The notes beneath the pieces were generated by a model. That model was not told the origin of the DNA. It ran no database searches and saw nothing but the letters and a program-made list of their open reading frames with translations. The translations under genes and the position numbers were made by a program. Shown in pieces: positions 14,784 to 18,326 of a DNA stretch of 18,326 bases. Source of the DNA: JBBSGC01 sp038254525 (GTDB taxonomy: Bacteria > Actinomycetota > Actinomycetes > Propionibacteriales > Nocardioidaceae); contig JBBSGC010000028.1 in the NCBI GenBank assembly GCA_038254525.1, positions 1-18,326 on the forward strand. The letters run 5' to 3'. How positions within the stretch are numbered: the first letter of the stretch is position 1; every line of letters begins with the position of its first letter.

Positions 14784-15346
14784 GCGAGCGCGCCGCAGCG
14801 CCGCCGCGCACCGCGCCGGTATTGGTGCTGGTCGGGCCGCCCGGCGCCGGCAAGACGACGGTCGGCGGCCGGCTCGCAGAGCGCCTGGGCAGGACGCTGC
14901 GCGACACCGACGCCGATGTCGAACGGGTCGCCGGAGCGTCGGTGGCCGAGATCTTCGTCGACTCCGGAGAGCAGCAGTTCCGCGCGCTGGAGGCGGAGGC
15001 GGTCGCCGCCGCCCTGCGCGAGCACCGGGGCGTGCTGGCCCTGGGCGGCGGCGCGGTGCTCGCCGCGGAGACCCGCACGGCGCTTCGCGGGCACCGGGTC
15101 ATCTTCCTCGACGTCGGCCTCGCTCAGGCCGCCCGGCGGGTCGGACTGGGCGCCGCGCGACCGCTGCTACTCGGCAACGTGCGTGGCCGGCTCAAGACAC
15201 TGCTGGACGAGCGCCGCCCGTTGTACCTGGACGTGGCGACCGCACAGGTGCTGACCGACGACCTCGCGGTCGACGAGGTGGTCGACCGGGTGGCTGTTCT
15301 GCTGACGGCGGCTGGGGAACCAGCCGCGGCTACCGGACCGTCATGA
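14780..15346 (+). CDS. aroK: Shikimate kinase
   Basis: This 188-residue P-loop kinase phosphorylates shikimate at the 3-OH using ATP. Walker A is G-P-P-G-A-G-K-T-T at 19-27. Substrate-binding residues lie in D-T-D-A-D-V-E, the R of Q-Q-F-R-A-L-E, and the L-G-G-G-A-V Walker B-like loop. The LID region (A-A-R-P-L-L) and R-R-P-L-Y complete the set. The last roughly 15 residues (A-G-E-P-A-A-A-T-G-P-S) look like a disordered extension. GTG 14780 overlaps the aroC stop. The stop overlaps the aroB start (ATGA). Confidence 0.96.
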   Translation: MSERAAAPPRTAPVLVLVGPPGAGKTTVGGRLAERLGRTLRDTDADVERVAGASVAEIFVDSGEQQFRALEAEAVAAALREHRGVLALGGGAVLAAETRTALRGHRVIFLDVGLAQAARRVGLGAARPLLLGNVRGRLKTLLDERRPLYLDVATAQVLTDDLAVDEVVDRVAVLLTAAGEPAAATGPS

Positions 15347-16437
15347 GCGCTGAACCGACTTCGGTCCGGGTGCGTACCGCCGCTCCCTACGACGTGCTCA
15401 TCGGTCACGGTCTGCGCGAACGCATCGTCGAGCTCGTCGGCGACGCCCAGCGGGTCGCGGTGATCCACCCGGAGGCGCTGGTCGACGCCGGTGCGGCGTT
15501 GCGCGGGTCGTTGCGTGAGCACGGCTACCAGGCGCACGCGATCGAGGTGCCGTCAGGCGAGCGGGCCAAGGGTGCGGAGGTGGCGGCGTTCTGCTGGTCG
15601 GTGCTCGGGCGGACCGGGTTCACCCGTTCCGACGTGGTGGTGGGGGTGGGCGGGGGAGCCACCACGGACCTCGCCGGTTTCGTCGCCGCAACCTGGTTGC
15701 GGGGCGTACGCCTGGTGCAGGTCCCCACCACACTGCTCGGCATGGTCGACGCGGCGGTGGGTGGCAAGACCGGGATCAACACCGCCGAGGGCAAGAACCT
15801 GGTCGGCGCCTTCCACGAGCCGGCCGGCGTGATCTGCGACCTCGACGTGCTGGCGACGCTGTCGCACGCGGAGCTGGTGAGCGGTCTGGCAGAGGTCGTC
15901 AAGTGCGGCTTCGTCGCCGACCCCGAGATCTTGTTGACGCTCGAGCGCGAACCCGAGGCGGCCGTCGACGCTGCCTCGCCGGTGCTGCAGGAGCTGGTCA
16001 CGCGTGCGCTGCGGGTCAAGGCCGAGGTCGTGTCGGCGGACCTGCGGGAGACCGCTGCGGGAGGAGGGGTCGGCCGGGAGGTGCTCAACTACGGCCACAC
16101 CTTCGGCCACGCCGTCGAGCGGGTCGAGCGCTTCACGTTCCGGCACGGGGCGGCGGTCGCCATCGGCATGCGCTTCGTCGCCGAGCTCGCGCGGCTGGCC
16201 GGCCGGCTCGACGAGGCGGTCGCCGACCGGCACCGCCGCGTGCTCGAGCTCGTCGGCCTGCCCACGACCTATGCCCCGGGCCGGTGGACGCAGCTGCACG
16301 AGGCGATGCGCGTGGACAAGAAGGTGCGTGGCGACACGTTGCGGTTCGTGATCCTCGACGGCCTGGCCAGGCCAGCGGTGCTGACCGCGCCGGACCCGGC
16401 GCTGCTGACCGCTGCGTACGCGGAGATCGTCCGCTGA
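15343..16437 (+). CDS. aroB: 3-Dehydroquinate synthase
   Basis: This 364-residue NAD- and zinc-dependent enzyme makes 3-dehydroquinate from DAHP. NAD-binding is shown by G-V-G-G-G-A-T-T-D-L-A-G-F and P-T-T-L-L-G-M-V-D-A-A-V-G-G-K-T-G. Zinc ligands are E184 (G-L-A-E-V-V-K), H252 (N-Y-G-H-T-F-G-H) and H268 (R-H-G-A-A-V-A). The loop between R-E and R-E-V-L-N-Y-G-H has a glycine-rich insert (T-A-A-G-G-G-V-G). This is a few residues longer than the usual E-S-G-L version, a variation I judge harmless. The ATG start lies in an ATGA overlap with aroK. The next gene is 95 nt away, and aroQ, often found there, is missing. Confidence 0.97.
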   Translation: MSAEPTSVRVRTAAPYDVLIGHGLRERIVELVGDAQRVAVIHPEALVDAGAALRGSLREHGYQAHAIEVPSGERAKGAEVAAFCWSVLGRTGFTRSDVVVGVGGGATTDLAGFVAATWLRGVRLVQVPTTLLGMVDAAVGGKTGINTAEGKNLVGAFHEPAGVICDLDVLATLSHAELVSGLAEVVKCGFVADPEILLTLEREPEAAVDAASPVLQELVTRALRVKAEVVSADLRETAAGGGVGREVLNYGHTFGHAVERVERFTFRHGAAVAIGMRFVAELARLAGRLDEAVADRHRRVLELVGLPTTYAPGRWTQLHEAMRVDKKVRGDTLRFVILDGLARPAVLTAPDPALLTAAYAEIVR

Positions 16438-16532
16438 CCGGGCTGGGTCTGGCACTGCGCGAGGGCGGGGAGGACCGGCCGCACGAACGGCGGCAGGTTG
16501 CCGGGCGACGATCGACGGGTCAGGGTGAGCCA

Positions 16533-17630
16533 ATGATGTCCAGTCCGATGTCCAGCCACGCCTCGCGACGCGCTCGCCTGCAGTCGCTGGCTCGGGATCG
16601 GAAGTGCTCGGCGGTCCTCGTGAGCGACGTGGTCAACGTGCGTTACCTGACCGGCTTCACGGGTTCGAACGCAGCGGTGCTGGTGCCGGTGGACGGCGAA
16701 CCGGTGTTTGCCACCGACGGGCGCTACACCGAACAGGCCCGCGTCGAGACCGAGCTGGAACCGGTGCTGGTCAAGGGCGACCTGGCCGCTGAGCTGCTGC
16801 GCCAGGCCGGCGTCCAGGCCGGCGGACCGGTGGCGGTGGAGACCCACGTGCTGACCCACGACACGTACTCCCGGCTCCGCGGGCTGGACCCGCCGGTCGA
16901 GCTGGTCAGCGCCTCGAGGGCGGTCGAGGAGCTGCGGGCGGTGAAAGACGTCGCCGAGGTCGCCAGCCTGCGTGCCGCCTGCGAGATCTCGACGGCGGCG
17001 CTCGAGCTGCTGGTCTCCGAACCCCTGGTTGCGCGCTCGGAGCGGGAGCTGGCCCGGCGGCTCGAGGCCTACCTGCTCGACCTCGGCGCCGAGGCGGTCG
17101 GCTTCGACACGATCCTGGCGACCGGGCCGCACAGCTCGGTCCCGCACCACAGCCCGACCGACCGCGAGGTGGCGGTCGGTGACCTGCTCAAGATCGACTT
17201 CGGGGCGCGCGTGGACGGCTACCACGCCGACTGCACCCGCACGTTCGTCGTCGGACGCGAGCCGGCCGACTGGCAGCGCGAGGTGCACGCGGCCGTCGAG
17301 TCGGCGCAGGCCCGGGGAGTGGCTCACGCCCGGGCAGGTGCGAAGACCAAGGACGTCGACGCTGCCGTTCGCGCGTCGCTGAGTCCGACGGGTTACGCCG
17401 ACCGGTTCGTCCACGGCCTCGGCCACGGGGTCGGGCTGCAGATCCACGAGGACCCGCAGCTCGGCGCCACGACCACCGGTACACTGGCCGACCGGGCCGT
17501 GATCACCATCGAGCCCGGCGTCTACCTGCCGGGCCGGGGCGGGGTCCGCATCGAGGACACTCTCGTCGTCACCGACGGCGCTCCGGAGGTCCTCACCACC
17601 GCCACCAAGGAGCTGCGCGTCGTCGGCTGA
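16533..17630 (+). CDS. pepQ: Xaa-Pro aminopeptidase (M24B family)
   Basis: This 365-residue cytoplasmic metallopeptidase cleaves X-Pro bonds in peptides. The N-terminal creatinase-like domain carries N-V-R-Y-L-T-G-F-T-G-S-N. The pita-bread catalytic domain shows the five metal ligands D222 (K-I-D-F-G-A), D233 (A-D-C-T-R-T), H298 (H-G-L-G-H), E327 (I-E-P-G-V-Y) and E341 (R-I-E-D-T). H294 is the likely catalytic histidine. PepQ and PepP cannot be separated by sequence alone, so the symbol is by position next to efp, as in mycobacteria. ATGs at 16533, 16536 and 16548 are all possible. The site AGGGTGAG (16522-16529) favours one of the first two. Residue numbers assume 16533. Confidence 0.93.
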   Translation: MMSSPMSSHASRRARLQSLARDRKCSAVLVSDVVNVRYLTGFTGSNAAVLVPVDGEPVFATDGRYTEQARVETELEPVLVKGDLAAELLRQAGVQAGGPVAVETHVLTHDTYSRLRGLDPPVELVSASRAVEELRAVKDVAEVASLRAACEISTAALELLVSEPLVARSERELARRLEAYLLDLGAEAVGFDTILATGPHSSVPHHSPTDREVAVGDLLKIDFGARVDGYHADCTRTFVVGREPADWQREVHAAVESAQARGVAHARAGAKTKDVDAAVRASLSPTGYADRFVHGLGHGVGLQIHEDPQLGATTTGTLADRAVITIEPGVYLPGRGGVRIEDTLVVTDGAPEVLTTATKELRVVG

Positions 17631-17674
17631 CGATCGCCCTCCACCGACCCGAGCCGCGAAGGACGCCCCGCGAG

Positions 17675-18238
17675 ATGGCCACGACGAACGACCTCAAGAA
17701 CGGCATGGTGCTCAACCTCGACGGTCAGCTCTGGTCCGTCGTGTGGTTCCAGCACCACAAGCCGGGCAAGGGCGGTGCGGTCGTCCGTACGAAGCTCAAG
17801 AACGTGCTGTCGGGCAAGGTGGTCGACAAGACCTTCAACGCCGACGTCAAGGTCGACACCGCCAACGTCGACAAGCGCACCATGCAGTACCTCTACAACG
17901 ACGGCGACTCGTTCGTGTTCATGGACACCTCCACCTACGACCAGACCTCGCTCGGCGCCGACACGGTGGGCGACGCAGCGCACTTCCTGCTCGACAACCA
18001 GGAGGCGACGGTGGCGATGCACGAGGGCACGCCGCTCTACATCGACCTGCCGGCCTCGGTGGAGATCCTCGTTGAGTACACCGAGCCGGGCCTCCAGGGC
18101 GACCGCTCGACCGGCGGCACCAAGCCGGCCCGTCTGGAGACCGGCTACGAGATCCAGGTGCCGCTGTTCATCACCAGCGGGGAGAAGGTCAAGGTCGACA
18201 CCCGCGACGGAAGCTATGTTGGCCGAGTCAGCAGCTGA
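17675..18238 (+). CDS. efp: Translation elongation factor P
   Basis: EF-P, 187 residues, binds between the P and E sites and relieves ribosomes stalled on consecutive prolines. The three beta-barrel domains are complete: domain I to about 65, then the OB domains ending in D-T-R-D-G-S-Y-V-G-R-V-S-S. The functional loop reads H-H-K-P-G-K-G-G-A-V-V-R-T, with K32 at the tip. Many actinobacterial EF-Ps have P-G-K-G-P and work without lysine modification. Here the second proline is glycine. GAAGGA (17658-17663) lies 11 nt before the ATG. The stop and the nusB start share one base (TGATG). Proline-related neighbours (Xaa-Pro peptidase upstream) are a conserved pairing. Confidence 0.98.
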   Translation: MATTNDLKNGMVLNLDGQLWSVVWFQHHKPGKGGAVVRTKLKNVLSGKVVDKTFNADVKVDTANVDKRTMQYLYNDGDSFVFMDTSTYDQTSLGADTVGDAAHFLLDNQEATVAMHEGTPLYIDLPASVEILVEYTEPGLQGDRSTGGTKPARLETGYEIQVPLFITSGEKVKVDTRDGSYVGRVSS

Positions 18239-18326
18239 TGGCCGCTCGCACCAAGGCGCGCAAGCGGGCGCTGGACGTCTTGTACGAGTGTGACCTGCGC
18301 TCGGTGCCGCTGGGTTCGACGCTGCC
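18238..18326 (+). CDS. nusB: Transcription antitermination factor NusB, N-terminus (partial)
   Basis: Twenty-nine residues are present before the window ends: M-A-A-R-T-K-A-R-K-R-A-L-D-V-L-Y-E-C-D-L and nine more. The basic start followed by A-L-D-V-L-Y-E-x-D-L is the family N-terminus, which contacts boxA RNA and NusE in antitermination of rRNA operons. The ATG overlaps the efp stop by one base. The efp-nusB order supports the call. Confidence 0.9.
   Translation, partial: MAARTKARKRALDVLYECDLRSVPLGSTL

Noticed and set aside
15903..16532. Extended N-terminus for the Xaa-Pro peptidase
   Set aside because: The open frame overlaps aroB and encodes low-complexity Arg/Gly sequence. The conserved domain begins right after the ATGs at 16533-16548.

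Overview
This is a gene-dense, very GC-rich stretch from the chromosome of a high-GC Gram-positive bacterium (Actinomycetota, most likely Actinomycetia). Three things point there: strong G/C bias at third codon positions, frequent GTG starts with 4-nt GTGA overlaps, and the order rarA - two small membrane proteins - alaS - ruvX - mltG - aroE - prepilin peptidase - aroC - aroK - aroB - Xaa-Pro peptidase - efp - nusB. From memory, this order matches the alaS/aro/efp region of Mycobacterium tuberculosis and its relatives. I cannot place the organism below class level. All genes I can support are on the + strand. No tRNA, rRNA, insertion sequence, CRISPR array or attachment site was seen, and no stretch above 300 bases lacks a gene.

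Region 1 (1-5316) is an oligopeptide/dipeptide-type ABC importer. The window opens on the last residues of an OppC-type permease. Then come a lipoprotein substrate-binding protein (oppA-like), an OppB-type permease and two ATPases (oppD, oppF). The order C-A-B-D-F is unusual, and it explains why only one permease lies inside the window. RNA hairpins sit after oppC and after oppA, including a perfect 19-bp inverted repeat. They probably tune the relative levels of binding protein and membrane subunits. Both ATPases carry four C-terminal cysteines of the kind that can hold an iron-sulfur cluster.

Region 2 (5317-5511) is a 195-nt intergenic segment. It holds a long imperfect hairpin, probably the opp terminator, and a promoter that appears to drive a leaderless rarA transcript.

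Region 3 (5512-11985) carries rarA (replication-fork AAA+ ATPase), two uncharacterised single-span membrane proteins, alaS, ruvX (16S rRNA maturation/Holliday-junction fold) and mltG (peptidoglycan chain-length terminase). Spacing is short or overlapping, which suggests co-transcription.

Region 4 (12022-16437) is a shikimate-pathway cluster (aroE, aroC, aroK, aroB) with a short prepilin peptidase between aroE and aroC. Dehydroquinate dehydratase (aroQ), usually found between aroB and the peptidase gene in relatives, is absent. The gap there is only 95 nt.

Region 5 (16533-18326) holds an Xaa-Pro aminopeptidase, elongation factor P and the start of nusB. The peptidase and EF-P both concern proline: one cleaves X-Pro bonds, the other rescues ribosomes stalled at polyproline.

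Most of the window is conserved housekeeping DNA. I did not find a convincing new defence, mobile or biosynthetic system. The least explained items are the conserved membrane-protein pair before alaS and the structured RNA spacers of the opp locus.
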